A stretch of 45,613 bases of DNA from an uncultured Bacteroides sp. (GCA_945833835.1 CAMAFR010000016.1:1-45613); one strand, 5' to 3'. Shown: positions 35,699-43,435, counted from the stretch's first letter. Numbers and translations: made by a program. Notes: a model not told the origin generated them from the letters alone.

Positions 35699-35754
35699 GT
35701 TGCCGGTTGCCATTCTTCCCGACACACGGGGAATGGCAACCGGCAACTTTTTTT
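35699..35754 (+). terminator. Intrinsic terminator of valS
   Basis: A perfect 17-bp stem (35699-35715 with 35731-35747; arm GTTGCCGGTTGCCATTC) is followed at once by seven T (35748-35754). Confidence 0.95.
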
Positions 35755-35799
35755 GTGTTGTGAGCGCGGGAGCGGTCCGGGACGTCCTGCGCAGCGCGC

Positions 35800-36789
35800 C
35801 TATGCCTGCGGATAGAGGCGCACCACCTCGCCCAACTCAGGGATCTGTATCTTCCTATTGCGGTTCATGGCCTCGCGCTCGAACACGTGCGGCGGATTGA
35901 ACATCGGCTCGTCAGAGAGGTTAAAGGTGCCATAGTGCATCGGTATCGTCACCTTGGCCCCCATCTCCTGTGAGGCGGTCAGCGCATCGAAGGGCGAAAT
36001 GTGGTTCGGCTTCATGAAGAAGCGCGGCTGGTAGGCCCCGATGCCAATCATGCAATAATCGATGTGCGGAAACAGGCCGGGCAGCTCGCGGAAATGCGAG
36101 GCATAGGCTGTGTCACCGCTGTTATAGATGGTCATGCCCTCCGCCTGGAGCACAAAGGCCCCCCACAGGCGCGAGCCGCCGTCGTTCACACTCCGCTTGC
36201 TCCAATGCTGCGAGGGCAGGAAAGTCAGTGTCAACCCTCCGTCGGTATATTGCTGGTACCACCCGGCCTCGATGGCCTCCAGTTCCGGGAACCAGCTTTG
36301 CAGCAACTGCCCCGTACCCAAGCCGCAGAACACCTTCATGGAAGGATTCCGGTCCACCAGCCGCTTGACCGACGGCTTGTCCAGATGGTCGAAATGGTCA
36401 TGGCTGATCAACAGATAGTCCATGTCACGGAAAATATCCGGCGAGGCCGGACAGGGACTCTCGCGTTTCACGAAAGGGAAATTGCCGAAAACGGGGTCAA
36501 TGATGATGCGCTTGCCACCCAACTGCATATAGAACGAATTGTGTCCCAGCCACACCAACAGGTTGCCCTCCAAGCCGTCGAGCGTCGTCAGCTGGTGGAC
36601 CACCGGCCGCCAGCGGATCAGTTTCTTGGCCAGGTGCCACGGGTTGCGCGAAAAGCGCCATTGCGTGATGGCCCCCATACCGGGCTGCCAACGGTGCTCA
36701 CGATTGAAAAAACGTCCTCTGGCCGTCGGGTTGCCCCGCCATTGGGGATGAATCGTGACCAACTTCTCGTTTTTTACGAACTCCACCAT
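35800..36789 (-). CDS. MBL-fold metallo-hydrolase, NAPE-PLD-like
   Basis: A 329-residue protein with the zinc-binding signature HDHFDH (130-135), the preceding GHNSFYMQL strand (82-90), a distal histidine in LPSQHW, the bridging aspartate in YNSGDTAY, and the last histidine in PMHYGTF. The long N-terminal extension (1-75) with PQWRGNPTARGRF and the overall length match the N-acyl-phosphatidylethanolamine phospholipase D and RomA/YycJ-like group rather than glyoxalase II. A lipid or phosphodiester substrate is inferred from the family. Convergent with valS. Confidence 0.85.
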   Translation of the reverse strand: MVEFVKNEKLVTIHPQWRGNPTARGRFFNREHRWQPGMGAITQWRFSRNPWHLAKKLIRWRPVVHQLTTLDGLEGNLLVWLGHNSFYMQLGGKRIIIDPVFGNFPFVKRESPCPASPDIFRDMDYLLISHDHFDHLDKPSVKRLVDRNPSMKVFCGLGTGQLLQSWFPELEAIEAGWYQQYTDGGLTLTFLPSQHWSKRSVNDGGSRLWGAFVLQAEGMTIYNSGDTAYASHFRELPGLFPHIDYCMIGIGAYQPRFFMKPNHISPFDALTASQEMGAKVTIPMHYGTFNLSDEPMFNPPHVFEREAMNRNRKIQIPELGEVVRLYPQA

Positions 36790-36853
36790 ATAACCTCGTC
36801 TTTTTAAAATGATACCATGCGTTGATTCTCCACTCCGGCGGTGCCGGCCCGCG

Positions 36854-37303
36854 TCACTTCTCCAGCAGCTCCTTCAGAAAGGCGTCCAGCTCCGCATCGA
36901 GCCCTTTCAGCAGCTCATCGTCCAGGAGCAAGGTTTCTTCGTCGTCCACCACCAGCAAGTCGGCAACCGTCTCCTTCTCCTCATCCACGAGGACAAAAGA
37001 GAACGGCTTCATCAGGTTCAGCGAATCCAGAGCCCCTTCCTCCTTCAGCCGCGTCACATGGCTTTTCAGCAGCGGTTCCACCTGGGCCAGGAAATCGTCA
37101 TCCTCATGATCCACCCATTCGTTGATGATCGTACGCGCCAGTTCCTCATCCTCATCATTGAAGATGATCAGTTCGCCGCTGCCCGCACAGGGTTGCAGGT
37201 GAATGTCCGACACCACTTGGGTGTTGCTGTCCGAAACGTATCGGCTGATAGCTTCTTTCAGCAGAGATGCTATCGAAGAATGTGATTGTTCGCTGATGTT
37301 CAT
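36854..37303 (-). CDS. Acidic hypothetical protein
   Basis: A 149-residue cytoplasmic protein without recognisable motifs. Aspartate and glutamate are very frequent, especially in IIFNDEDEELARTIINEWVD and VVDDEETLLLDDELLKGLDA. No signal peptide or membrane helix. The gene lies alone between the metallo-hydrolase and the DUF6340 lipoprotein, all on the minus strand, and a ribosome site is not evident. The composition could suggest a protein-binding adaptor, but this is not more than a guess. Confidence 0.7.
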   Translation of the reverse strand: MNISEQSHSSIASLLKEAISRYVSDSNTQVVSDIHLQPCAGSGELIIFNDEDEELARTIINEWVDHEDDDFLAQVEPLLKSHVTRLKEEGALDSLNLMKPFSFVLVDEEKETVADLLVVDDEETLLLDDELLKGLDAELDAFLKELLEK

Positions 37304-37373
37304 AAGTCAATAAATGCTTTTAGTAGCCCAAATGTACAAAAAATAGTAGAAATGGCAATCATTTCCTTAAAAA

Positions 37374-38360
37374 TTATTGTCCGAACCGTGTCATTTGTGC
37401 GTTCAGCAACGGCAATTCTGCCTGGCGCAGCCGCAGCTGCTCCCGATAGGCCCTGCAGGCCTGCGCTTCCTTCGAGCCTCCGGCGGCTTGGGCGGCCGCC
37501 TTCTCTATCCACTGCCAGGCGGCTTCCATGTCGCCCAGCATCTCGGAGGCCAACGCCAGGTTGAAGGCGGCCTTCAGCTGTTTTTTCCGCGACGAAGTGC
37601 CCTGCCAGGCCTTTTCCCACAGCGCTTTCGCCCTCGTCCAGTCCCCTTCGCGGGCAGATACGGCTCCATCCCGCATCTCCACGCCGCCTCCGTCGAAATA
37701 CAGGCGCGAGGCCGGCATCCAGTTCGGCACCAGCAGCCGGTTGAGTGACAAAGCGGCCGCAAACGAGGCTTCCTGCTGCACCTCCTTGTCCGTAAATATC
37801 CAGCCGAAGTCCCACGTCAGGCTGTCCGCCTGCTCCACCCGATACAGCGGCTGACCTCGGTCGGGCAGATAAATCTGGAGCAATGGCGTCACCCTCGTCT
37901 GCATCACCTCGATGGGCATCGTCAGTCCGGGATAGAGCAGCGCTTTCCGCCCGGTCTCCACCGTGATGCGGTCCAGAGAGAAAATGATGTCGGCATCCAG
38001 GCTGCCGGCCAGCCGGCCCACCTCCTCTTGCGAGAGCATCCTCACATCGGGCTGCTCCTCGCCGTGCAAGGCAGAGTCGCCGATGACAATCTGGTCAAAA
38101 TACCTGGAGTCGGCCAGAGCCTCGGCCAACGCCTCTACCGTCTGCCGGCCGTCACCGTCCAGCCGGCCGATGGTCAGCACGCCCGGTTCTGTTTTCGCCA
38201 TCGGCACCGTGTTGTCCACCACCGCCACCTTACGGATTTGTTCCGGAAAGCTCAGCTTTGCCGGCTTCAGCTCGTCATAGGAAAGCGTCTGGATGCCGCC
38301 GCACGACACCAGCAACAGGGCTGCCGCCCCCAACGCTCCCCTCATAAATTTCTTACTCAT
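37374..38360 (-). CDS. DUF6340 family lipoprotein
   Basis: A 328-residue lipoprotein. The signal sequence MSKKFMRGALGAAALLLVSC ends in a lipobox with Cys20. The first domain has ELKPAKLSFPEQIRKVAVVD, LAEALADSRYFDQIVIGDSA and LDADIIFSLDRITVE, a pattern I associate with DUF6340. The C-terminal half (about 235-310) is helical with TPR-like pairs (GDWTRAKALWEKAW, LKAAFNLALASEMLGDMEAA). Function is unknown; TPRs suggest protein binding at the outer membrane. The start at 38360 is chosen because upstream codons in the same frame code for no signal and run through short repeats. Confidence 0.75.
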   Translation of the reverse strand: MSKKFMRGALGAAALLLVSCGGIQTLSYDELKPAKLSFPEQIRKVAVVDNTVPMAKTEPGVLTIGRLDGDGRQTVEALAEALADSRYFDQIVIGDSALHGEEQPDVRMLSQEEVGRLAGSLDADIIFSLDRITVETGRKALLYPGLTMPIEVMQTRVTPLLQIYLPDRGQPLYRVEQADSLTWDFGWIFTDKEVQQEASFAAALSLNRLLVPNWMPASRLYFDGGGVEMRDGAVSAREGDWTRAKALWEKAWQGTSSRKKQLKAAFNLALASEMLGDMEAAWQWIEKAAAQAAGGSKEAQACRAYREQLRLRQAELPLLNAQMTRFGQ

Positions 38361-38601
38361 AGATTCTGAATGTTTTTGTTTTTCCGTCCAATTACCCTCC
38401 GGTCGTTCTGTCCGTCTGTCCGTCTGTCCGCTTTCCTTTTCAACGCATATTCTGCTAACTCGTCTTTCAATCTTGCCATAATGGCAGCGCAAACAGAGAT
38501 GCCAGCTCGCACGTTTTTTTAACGTGACAAGCGGCAAAAGAACAAAAAGAGGGCACCTTAATTAACCGTCAAGCCATTGATTATCAATGTTTTTCTATCT
38601 G
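38361..38601. other. Non-coding stretch upstream of the DUF6340 gene
   Basis: Contains a short TCTGTCCG direct repeat (about 38407-38430) and, at 38514-38601, the diverged copy of the region after the tRNA-Pro gene. No gene is seen. Confidence 0.6.
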
Positions 38602-38631
38602 TTGGAGTAACGGGATTCGAATCCACGCCCC
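38514..38631. repeat. Diverged direct repeat of the tRNA-Pro 3' region (copy A)
   Basis: Aligns with 39439-39556 over nearly 120 bases, by eye about three quarters or more identical, including ACGTGACA..GCG.CAAAAGAA, CATTGATTATCA and the tRNA T-arm CGGGATTCGAA.CCACG. The duplication brackets the small-protein cassette. Confidence 0.7.
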
Positions 38632-38670
38632 TGATTCTAAAGCACTTCCTTCGCCGTATCATCTTACTCA
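38602..38670 (-). pseudogene. Degenerate tRNA-Pro copy
   Basis: Read on the minus strand it aligns with the intact tRNA-Pro at 39526-39601: the T-arm GGATTCGAATCC and the loop TGCTTTAGAATCAGGGG (TGCTTTGGGAGCAGGGGG in the intact gene) are clear. The anticodon TGG has become TAG, the anticodon stem no longer pairs, and the D-arm is shortened. The acceptor GAGTAA still pairs with TTACTC. I judge it a relic, perhaps one end of a former integration. Confidence 0.65.
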
Positions 38671-38763
38671 TTTACAATGTGTTAGATTTATAAACTATAA
38701 ATTCTCACGTTTTTTGCATGTGTGCTCTTGGTAGAAATAAGACATGCAAAGTAGACGTAAGGT

Positions 38764-38868
38764 TTACAGGTTCTCCAGCCACTTCTTTCCGGGCTTTGTC
38801 TTCATCCATGCAAGGAAGCAGCACCCAAGTACCGTGCAAATAATATAAAGTATCGTAAGCGCATCCAT
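38764..38868 (-). CDS. Tiny single-span membrane protein (paralogue 1 of the cassette)
   Basis: A 34-residue protein beginning MDALTILYIICTVLGCCFLA and ending WMKTKPGKKWLENL. Residues 4-21 form one membrane helix with three cysteines; the rest is a basic, amphipathic tail that would face the cytoplasm. TAGGAGG lies 5 bases before the ATG. The last eleven residues are almost the same as those of the protein at 39138-39251, and the DNA is identical over 30 bases there (38763-38792 and 39137-39166). Not known to me. The gene is third in a tight three-gene cassette and begins 9 bases after the stop of the middle gene. Confidence 0.65.
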   Translation of the reverse strand: MDALTILYIICTVLGCCFLAWMKTKPGKKWLENL

Positions 38869-38877
38869 TATAACCTC

Positions 38878-39123
38878 CTATTTTAAAATGTTATTTGCAA
38901 TTGTTGATAAAACAAGCGTAGCGGCCAGTCCAAACAAGGTCTTTGCTATTTCTTGCAGACTACCACCAGAATCATTGTTGTATGCGATGAGTGAGCCGAT
39001 GACAAGTCCGCCAAAACAAAGCTTTGCCAAATCGTAGAAGAATCCGGCCAGCTTATCCCTTCTGGTTTTGTCCTTCTCCTTCCTGTCCTTCTTTTCTTCT
39101 ATCTGTTTCGTATAGTTTCCCAT
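38878..39123 (-). CDS. Small DUF6722-like membrane protein
   Basis: An 81-residue protein. A highly charged N-terminus (YTKQIEEKKDRKEKDKTRRD) is followed by KLAGFFYDLAKLCFGGLVIG and a second hydrophobic segment TLFGLAATLVLSTIANNILK. The DLAKL.FGG signature and two-helix plan fit my memory of DUF6722, a small Bacteroidota membrane family of unknown role. The start at 39123 has AGGAGGGGG just upstream; an earlier in-frame ATG at 39156 overlaps the preceding gene. Sits between the two paralogous micro-proteins. Confidence 0.7.
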   Translation of the reverse strand: MGNYTKQIEEKKDRKEKDKTRRDKLAGFFYDLAKLCFGGLVIGSLIAYNNDSGGSLQEIAKTLFGLAATLVLSTIANNILK

Positions 39124-39137
39124 TGGCACCCCCTCCT

Positions 39138-39251
39138 TTACAGGTTCTCCAGCCACTTCTTTCCGGACTTAGTTCTAAACCACAAGAGTATCCCAATTCC
39201 TATGATGGTTCCTATGGAATAGACAATAAGCATAATTTCCATCCATATCAT
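39138..39251 (-). CDS. Tiny single-span membrane protein (paralogue 2 of the cassette)
   Basis: A 37-residue protein, MIWMEIMLIVYSIGTIIGIG followed by ILLWFRTKSGKKWLENL. Residues 5-25 are one membrane helix; the C-terminus TKSGKKWLENL matches TKPGKKWLENL of the protein at 38764-38868. A later ATG at codon 4 would give 34 residues, exactly the length of its paralogue. First gene of the cassette; a promoter -7 box lies at 39330-39337. Transcripts would read through to the other two genes with 14- and 9-base gaps. Confidence 0.65.
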   Translation of the reverse strand: MIWMEIMLIVYSIGTIIGIGILLWFRTKSGKKWLENL

Positions 39252-39329
39252 TTTCTTTCTAAACCCATCGAAAACCGAGGCCTTTACAGCAAGATACTTC
39301 CCCAATCCGTAAAGCCCTCATGCTTGTTG

Positions 39330-39337
39330 CAAATATA
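39330..39337 (-). promoter_or_regulatory. -7 box of the small-protein cassette promoter
   Basis: TATATTTG on the minus strand. A TTG at 39363-39361, 23 bases upstream, lies inside the inverted repeat at 39346-39385 and could be the second box with slightly long spacing. Confidence 0.5.
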
Positions 39338-39345
39338 GTAAATAA

Positions 39346-39385
39346 ATAAATGCAATGCACAATTAAAAATGTGCATTGCATTTAT
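39346..39385. promoter_or_regulatory. Perfect 16-bp inverted repeat overlapping the cassette promoter
   Basis: Arms 39346-39361 and 39370-39385 are exact reverse complements (core AAATGCAATGCACA) with an 8-base AT-rich loop. The left arm overlaps the expected upstream promoter box of the small-protein cassette, so it may be an operator; it could also be a DNA hairpin used by a mobile element. Confidence 0.6.
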
Positions 39386-39438
39386 AAATAAAATATGTAG
39401 AGTGGGGGATGGCAACCTATGTACAAAAATAGGAACAA

Positions 39439-39556
39439 TTTTTTTACGTGACACAGCGACAAAAGAACGGGAAAAGGCACCGTAATCAACCATTAAACAT
39501 TGATTATCAGTGCCTTTCCTATCTGTCGGGGTAGCGGGATTCGAACCCACGACCCC
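39439..39556. repeat. Direct repeat of the tRNA-Pro 3' region (copy B)
   Basis: The intact counterpart of 38514-38631. It includes the 3' part of the tRNA-Pro gene and its terminator. Confidence 0.7.
39473..39517 (-). terminator. Terminator of the tRNA-Pro gene
   Basis: On the minus strand AAAGGCAC and AATCAA pair with TTGATT and GTGCCTTT around a 10-base loop, ending in TTTT. It starts 9 bases after the tRNA 3' end. The equivalent hairpin is decayed in copy A. Confidence 0.7.
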
Positions 39557-39601
39557 CTGCTCCCAAAGCAGGTGCGCTAACCGGACTGCGCTACACCCCG
39601 A
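39526..39601 (-). tRNA. tRNA-Pro (anticodon TGG)
   Basis: Seventy-six bases. The acceptor arms TCGGGGT and ACCCCGA pair fully; the D-arm, anticodon stem CCTGC/GCAGG with loop TTTGGGA, and T-arm GTGGGTTCGAATCCCGC are all intact. The anticodon TGG reads proline codons. The terminal CCA is not encoded. A degenerate copy lies at 38602-38670. Confidence 0.97.
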
Positions 39602-39720
39602 AGCATTTCCTGAATGCGGTGCAAAGGTAAGCCTTTTGTGCGAAACAGGCAAATATATGCCTCACTTTTTGAAAAAAAATGCGCACCGGAGGCACAGCCG
39701 GAAGGTTACCGGACTGACTG

Positions 39721-40356
39721 CTAAAGCGTTACCGCATCCGCCCCGAGCAGCCGCTCCAGACGGTCTTTCCAAGAGACCCCGTTCTCGGCCAGCAGGGTGT
39801 GCATCCCCAGCCGCCGGGCCACCTCGATGTTGGAGGGGCCGTCGTCCACGAACAGCGTCTCGCCGGGCACGAGGGCCTCGTCGCGCAGCAGGCACTCAAA
39901 GACACGGGCGTCGGGCTTGGTGGCCCCCAGGCGGTAGGACAGGTAGAGCCCGTCGAAATACTCCTCCAGCGGTTTCCCCTCGGCGGTGAAGCGCGGACTG
40001 CAGGCCCACCCCATGACATAGGGGTTCGTATTGCTGAGCAGGTAGAGGCGGTAGCGGCCACGCAGGCGTTCCAAGTAGCGCAGCTGCTCCACGTCCACAC
40101 CGGTGATGAAGCCCAGCCACGCCTGCTGCACCTCGCCGTAGCCCAGCGAGCGTCCGCACAGGCCGCCCAGCCGCTGCCTGTACTCGGCTTCGGACAGCTT
40201 CCCCTCTTCCAGCTCCTGGAAAATGCCCGTCTGATGGTACTTGTCCAGGATATGCTCGGCATCCGCCACCCCCAGGCGGGTGAACGTGCGGACGGCATTG
40301 TCACGACTGATGGAGGCTATCACGCCTCCGAAGTCAAAAACCAGATTCTTGATCAT
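39721..40356 (-). CDS. HAD-superfamily phosphatase, YihX-like subfamily
   Basis: A 211-residue cytoplasmic hydrolase and close cousin of the protein at 12410-13012. Motif I is MIKNLVFDFGGVIA (Asp8), motif II is YLLSNTN, motif III is the lysine in GATKPDARVFE, and motif IV is FVDDGPSNIEVARRLGM. The helical cap runs from about 20 to 95. A small sugar- or nucleotide-phosphate substrate is expected from the family. It lies 27 bases after the lipB stop, so it may be cotranscribed with it. Confidence 0.85.
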   Translation of the reverse strand: MIKNLVFDFGGVIASISRDNAVRTFTRLGVADAEHILDKYHQTGIFQELEEGKLSEAEYRQRLGGLCGRSLGYGEVQQAWLGFITGVDVEQLRYLERLRGRYRLYLLSNTNPYVMGWACSPRFTAEGKPLEEYFDGLYLSYRLGATKPDARVFECLLRDEALVPGETLFVDDGPSNIEVARRLGMHTLLAENGVSWKDRLERLLGADAVTL

Positions 40357-40383
40357 TGTTCTTTGTCTTTATGGTGGTTGTTG

Positions 40384-41067
40384 TTAAATAAGGTCAGCCT
40401 CTCCCGATGCGGCGGCCAGCAAACGGCGCAGGGCCTCCTCCAGCCGTACCGTCACCTCGTCCATGTCCGCCGGACGACCCAGCTCCTGTTGCAAGGAGGT
40501 CACCCCCTTGTCCACGAAGCCGCAGGGGTGGATGTAGCGGAAGTAGTCCAGGTCGGTGTTCACGTTCAGGGCGAGCCCGTGCATGGTGACGTACCGGCTG
40601 CTGCGCACCCCTATCGCACAAATCTTGCGCTCGCGGGGCGTGCCGGTGGCTATCCATACGCCCGTGGCCCCCGCCACCCTTCCGGCCTCGATGCCATACG
40701 AGGCGCAGACGCGGATGACGCCCTCTTCGAGCAGGTGGACATACCCCTTGAGCCCCAGCCGGAAGGCCTCCAGGTCCAGGATAGGATAGCACACCAGCTG
40801 CCCGGGGCCGTGATAGGTGATGTCGCCCCCGCGGTCGATGTGGAACAGCTCGGCATGGATGCGCCGCAGCTGCTCCTCGGCCAGCAGCAGATTGGCCGCC
40901 TTGCCGTGGCGGCCCAGGGTATAGACGTGCGGATGCTGGCAGAAGACCAGCCGGCCGCAGGGCGCGCGGCCCTCCTTTTTGGCGGCTAAGCACGCATCGA
41001 AGAGCGCCGTCTGCCGCTCCCAGGCCGTCTTATAGGGCACCAGCCCCCAATTCTCTGTGATAATCAT
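40384..41067 (-). CDS. lipB: Octanoyl-[ACP]:protein N-octanoyltransferase
   Basis: A 227-residue enzyme that moves octanoate from acyl carrier protein to lipoyl domains, the first step of lipoate assembly. It contains CQHPHVYTLGRHGKAANLL, the conserved RGGDITYHGPGQLVCYPI, the catalytic lysine in RKICAIGVRSSRYVTMHG, and the catalytic cysteine in YIHPCGFVDKGVTSL. Length is normal. Its products include the lipoylated H-protein of the glycine cleavage system, whose P-protein gene lies at the end of this window. Confidence 0.95.
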   Translation of the reverse strand: MIITENWGLVPYKTAWERQTALFDACLAAKKEGRAPCGRLVFCQHPHVYTLGRHGKAANLLLAEEQLRRIHAELFHIDRGGDITYHGPGQLVCYPILDLEAFRLGLKGYVHLLEEGVIRVCASYGIEAGRVAGATGVWIATGTPRERKICAIGVRSSRYVTMHGLALNVNTDLDYFRYIHPCGFVDKGVTSLQQELGRPADMDEVTVRLEEALRRLLAAASGEADLI

Positions 41068-41159
41068 GTGTCGTAGGTCGTGGTTTTTACGGTTTCCGCC
41101 TCCTGGCGGCCCACAAATTTAGCCATAAAACAGGGTGTGCAAAAGAAAGAAGTCATTTT

Positions 41160-41194
41160 TTTGACCGTTTATTCGGGAAGTTATCGTATTTTTG
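41160..41194 (+). promoter_or_regulatory. Probable promoter of the DUF3298-type lipoprotein gene
   Basis: TTTG at 41160-41163 and TATTTTTG at 41187-41194; the 23-base gap is longer than usual. Confidence 0.45.
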
Positions 41195-41241
41195 TGGGAA
41201 AACAAAGCATGATTACCACCAGACATTCTACAAAAACGCTT

Positions 41242-42096
41242 ATGAAAACAAAGAAATACCTGCTTTACGTGGCCGCAGGCTGCCTCTGCGCCACCATTTC
41301 GCTGCCTTCGTGCGGCAGCCGGCGACAAGATGCCGGCATCCGGACCGAGACCCTGCGGGTAGACACCACGTTCTGCCTGGACGGGAGCTCCACCGTGCCC
41401 TCGTGCAAACTCACGCTCGACTTCGCCTACCTGCAGCCCTCGTCGGAGGACGACAGCCTGACCGACCACCTCAACCGGCGGATCATCGCCTCGGGCTTCG
41501 GAGGCCGCTACGGCAAGGACACCCCCGAGGCCTTCGTGCGCCACTTCACCGCCGACTATCTGGAGGAGTACCGCACGGACGTGGAGCCGCTCTATAAGGA
41601 AGACCGCAAGCGGGGGACGGCCACCGAAGACCTCCCGGCCTGGTACAACTACGAGTACGAATTCACCACCCGGCTGGAAGAAGGGGCCGCCGGCGTGATC
41701 AACTACACCATCCAGTCGTTCATGTACACCGGCGGGGCACACCCCAACACCGTCATCCAGTGCCTGAACTTCGACAGGCGCACCGGACGGGTGCTACCCA
41801 AGGAGGAGGTGTTCGACATGAACCGCCAGACGGACATCTGCGGCCTCCTGCTGCAGGCCATCATCGAGGAGAGCAACCGCAAGATGGAGACAGACACCAT
41901 CACCTCGCTGCAGGGGCTGCAGACCTACGGCATCCTGCTCGACGGCACCGCCTTCATCCCCGACAACTTCCTGCTGCAGAAAGAGGCCGTCACGTTTGTC
42001 TACAACAACTACGACATCGCCCCCTACTCCGCCGGGCGGTTCATCCTCAGCCTCCCCAACAGCGCGCTGCAACCCTACTTCAAGAACCAGAACTGA
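41242..42096 (+). CDS. DUF3298 (RsiV-like) lipoprotein
   Basis: A 284-residue lipoprotein with MKTKKYLLYVAAGCLCATIS then LPSC, lipid cysteine at residue 24. The mature part has an N-terminal beta domain (CKLTLDFAYLQPSSEDDSL) and the C-terminal DUF3298 region: INYTIQSFMYTGGAHPNTVI, CLNFDRRTGRVLPKEEVFDM and FVYNNYDIAPYSAGRFILSL. Such domains occur in RsiV-type anti-sigma factors and polysaccharide deacetylases of other phyla; in RsiV they bind lysozyme. Here it stands alone as a lipoprotein, and ligand binding is inferred. Ends seven bases before rsmG, so the two are cotranscribed. Confidence 0.8.
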   Translation: MKTKKYLLYVAAGCLCATISLPSCGSRRQDAGIRTETLRVDTTFCLDGSSTVPSCKLTLDFAYLQPSSEDDSLTDHLNRRIIASGFGGRYGKDTPEAFVRHFTADYLEEYRTDVEPLYKEDRKRGTATEDLPAWYNYEYEFTTRLEEGAAGVINYTIQSFMYTGGAHPNTVIQCLNFDRRTGRVLPKEEVFDMNRQTDICGLLLQAIIEESNRKMETDTITSLQGLQTYGILLDGTAFIPDNFLLQKEAVTFVYNNYDIAPYSAGRFILSLPNSALQPYFKNQN

Positions 42097-42103
42097 TACG
42101 GAC

Positions 42104-42727
42104 ATGGACCTGATACTGAAATACTTCCCCGACCTCGACGAACGCCAGCGGCAGCAGGTAGCCGCCCTGTACGACCTGTACACCGACTGGAACAGCAAGA
42201 TCAACGTCATCTCGCGCAAAGACATCACCCACCTGTACGAGCACCACGTGCTCCACTCGATGGGCATCGGCACCCTCCTCCGCTTCAAGCCAGGCACCAC
42301 GGTGATGGACCTGGGCACGGGCGGCGGATTCCCCGGCATCCCGCTGGCCATCCTGTTTCCGGACACGCACTTCCACTTAGTGGACAGCATCGGGAAGAAG
42401 GTGCGGGTGGCCGCAGAGGTGGCCGCCGCCATCGGGCTGGCCAACGTCACCACGCGCCACTGCCGCGCCGAAGAGGAGCGGCAGGCCTTCGACTTCGTGG
42501 TGAGCCGCGCCGTCATGCCTCTGGCCGACCTGCTGAAAATCTGCCGCAAGAACATCCGCAAGGAGCAGCGGAACGCGCTGCCCAACGGCCTCATCTGCCT
42601 GAAGGGGGGCGAGCTGGAGCACGAGATACTGCCCGTCAGGCACCAGGCCGTGGTCAGCTCGCTGGCCGACACCTTCAAGGAGCCGTATTTCGAGACCAAG
42701 AAAGTGGTCTACGTCCCCATCCACTGA
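42104..42727 (+). CDS. rsmG: 16S rRNA (guanine527-N7)-methyltransferase RsmG
   Basis: A 207-residue Rossmann-fold methyltransferase that modifies G527 of 16S rRNA. Hallmarks are DWNSKINVISRKDITHLYEH, the cofactor loop VMDLGTGGGFPGIPLAI (about 68-84), LVDSIGKKVRVAAEVAAAIG, and VVSRAVMPLADLL. Length is typical. The start at 42104 lies seven bases after the lipoprotein stop. Confidence 0.95.
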   Translation: MDLILKYFPDLDERQRQQVAALYDLYTDWNSKINVISRKDITHLYEHHVLHSMGIGTLLRFKPGTTVMDLGTGGGFPGIPLAILFPDTHFHLVDSIGKKVRVAAEVAAAIGLANVTTRHCRAEEERQAFDFVVSRAVMPLADLLKICRKNIRKEQRNALPNGLICLKGGELEHEILPVRHQAVVSSLADTFKEPYFETKKVVYVPIH

Positions 42728-42758
42728 CCTTCACACAAAAAAAACAACGCATCCTGCC

Positions 42759-43397
42759 ATGAAACTTAAGCGATTTGAATTCAACATGTTCCCGGTGAAC
42801 TGCTACCTCATCTGGGACGAGACCAAGGAAGCCGTCATCGTGGACGCCGGCTGCTACTACCCCGAGGAGCAGCAGGCCCTGAAGGGCTTCATCGCCGACA
42901 ACGGGCTGCAGGTGAAGCACCTGCTCAACACCCACCTGCACCTGGACCACCTCTTCGGCAACGCCTTCGTGGGCCGCGAGTTCGGACTGAAGGCCGAGGC
43001 CAGCGCGCAAGACGAGTTCCTGCTCGACCTGGCCGAAGCCCACTGCCGGATGTTCGGCTTCGACATCAACGAGCCCGCCGCCCCGCTGGGCCGGCACCTG
43101 GCCGACGGCGACCTCATCCACTTCGGGCACAGCACGCTGCAGGTCATCGGCCTGCCCGGCCACTCGCCCGGCGGACTGGCCTTCCACTGCCCCGAGGAGC
43201 GCATCGTCTTCAGCGGCGACTCGCTCTTCAAGGGGAGCATCGGCCGCACCGACCTGCCGGGCGGCAGCTTCGAGACCCTGCGCGACAGCATCTGCGGCCG
43301 GCTCTTCGCCCTGCCGGACGACACCACCGTCTACCCGGGCCACGGCGACCCCACCACCATCGGCAACGAGAAGATGGACAACCCTTTCTTCCGATAA
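42759..43397 (+). CDS. MBL-fold hydrolase, glyoxalase II-like
   Basis: A 212-residue cytoplasmic metallo-hydrolase. The metal signature is THLHLDHLFGN, with His59, His61, Asp63 and His64. Later ligands are in GLPGHSPGGLAF, FSGDSLFKGSIGRTDLPGG and VYPGHGDPTTIGNEK. The compact size and the GRTDLPGG loop match the YcbL/hydroxyacylglutathione-hydrolase-like group. It follows rsmG by 31 bases and precedes gcvP by 38, all on the plus strand. Confidence 0.88.
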   Translation: MKLKRFEFNMFPVNCYLIWDETKEAVIVDAGCYYPEEQQALKGFIADNGLQVKHLLNTHLHLDHLFGNAFVGREFGLKAEASAQDEFLLDLAEAHCRMFGFDINEPAAPLGRHLADGDLIHFGHSTLQVIGLPGHSPGGLAFHCPEERIVFSGDSLFKGSIGRTDLPGGSFETLRDSICGRLFALPDDTTVYPGHGDPTTIGNEKMDNPFFR

Positions 43398-43435
43398 ACC
43401 ATCACACGCACCATTCCTTAAAAAAACAACGATAC

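Noticed and set aside
38602..38670. A second functional tRNA
   Set aside because: The anticodon stem does not pair and the D-arm is shortened, although the acceptor bases still match. A pseudogene is more likely.
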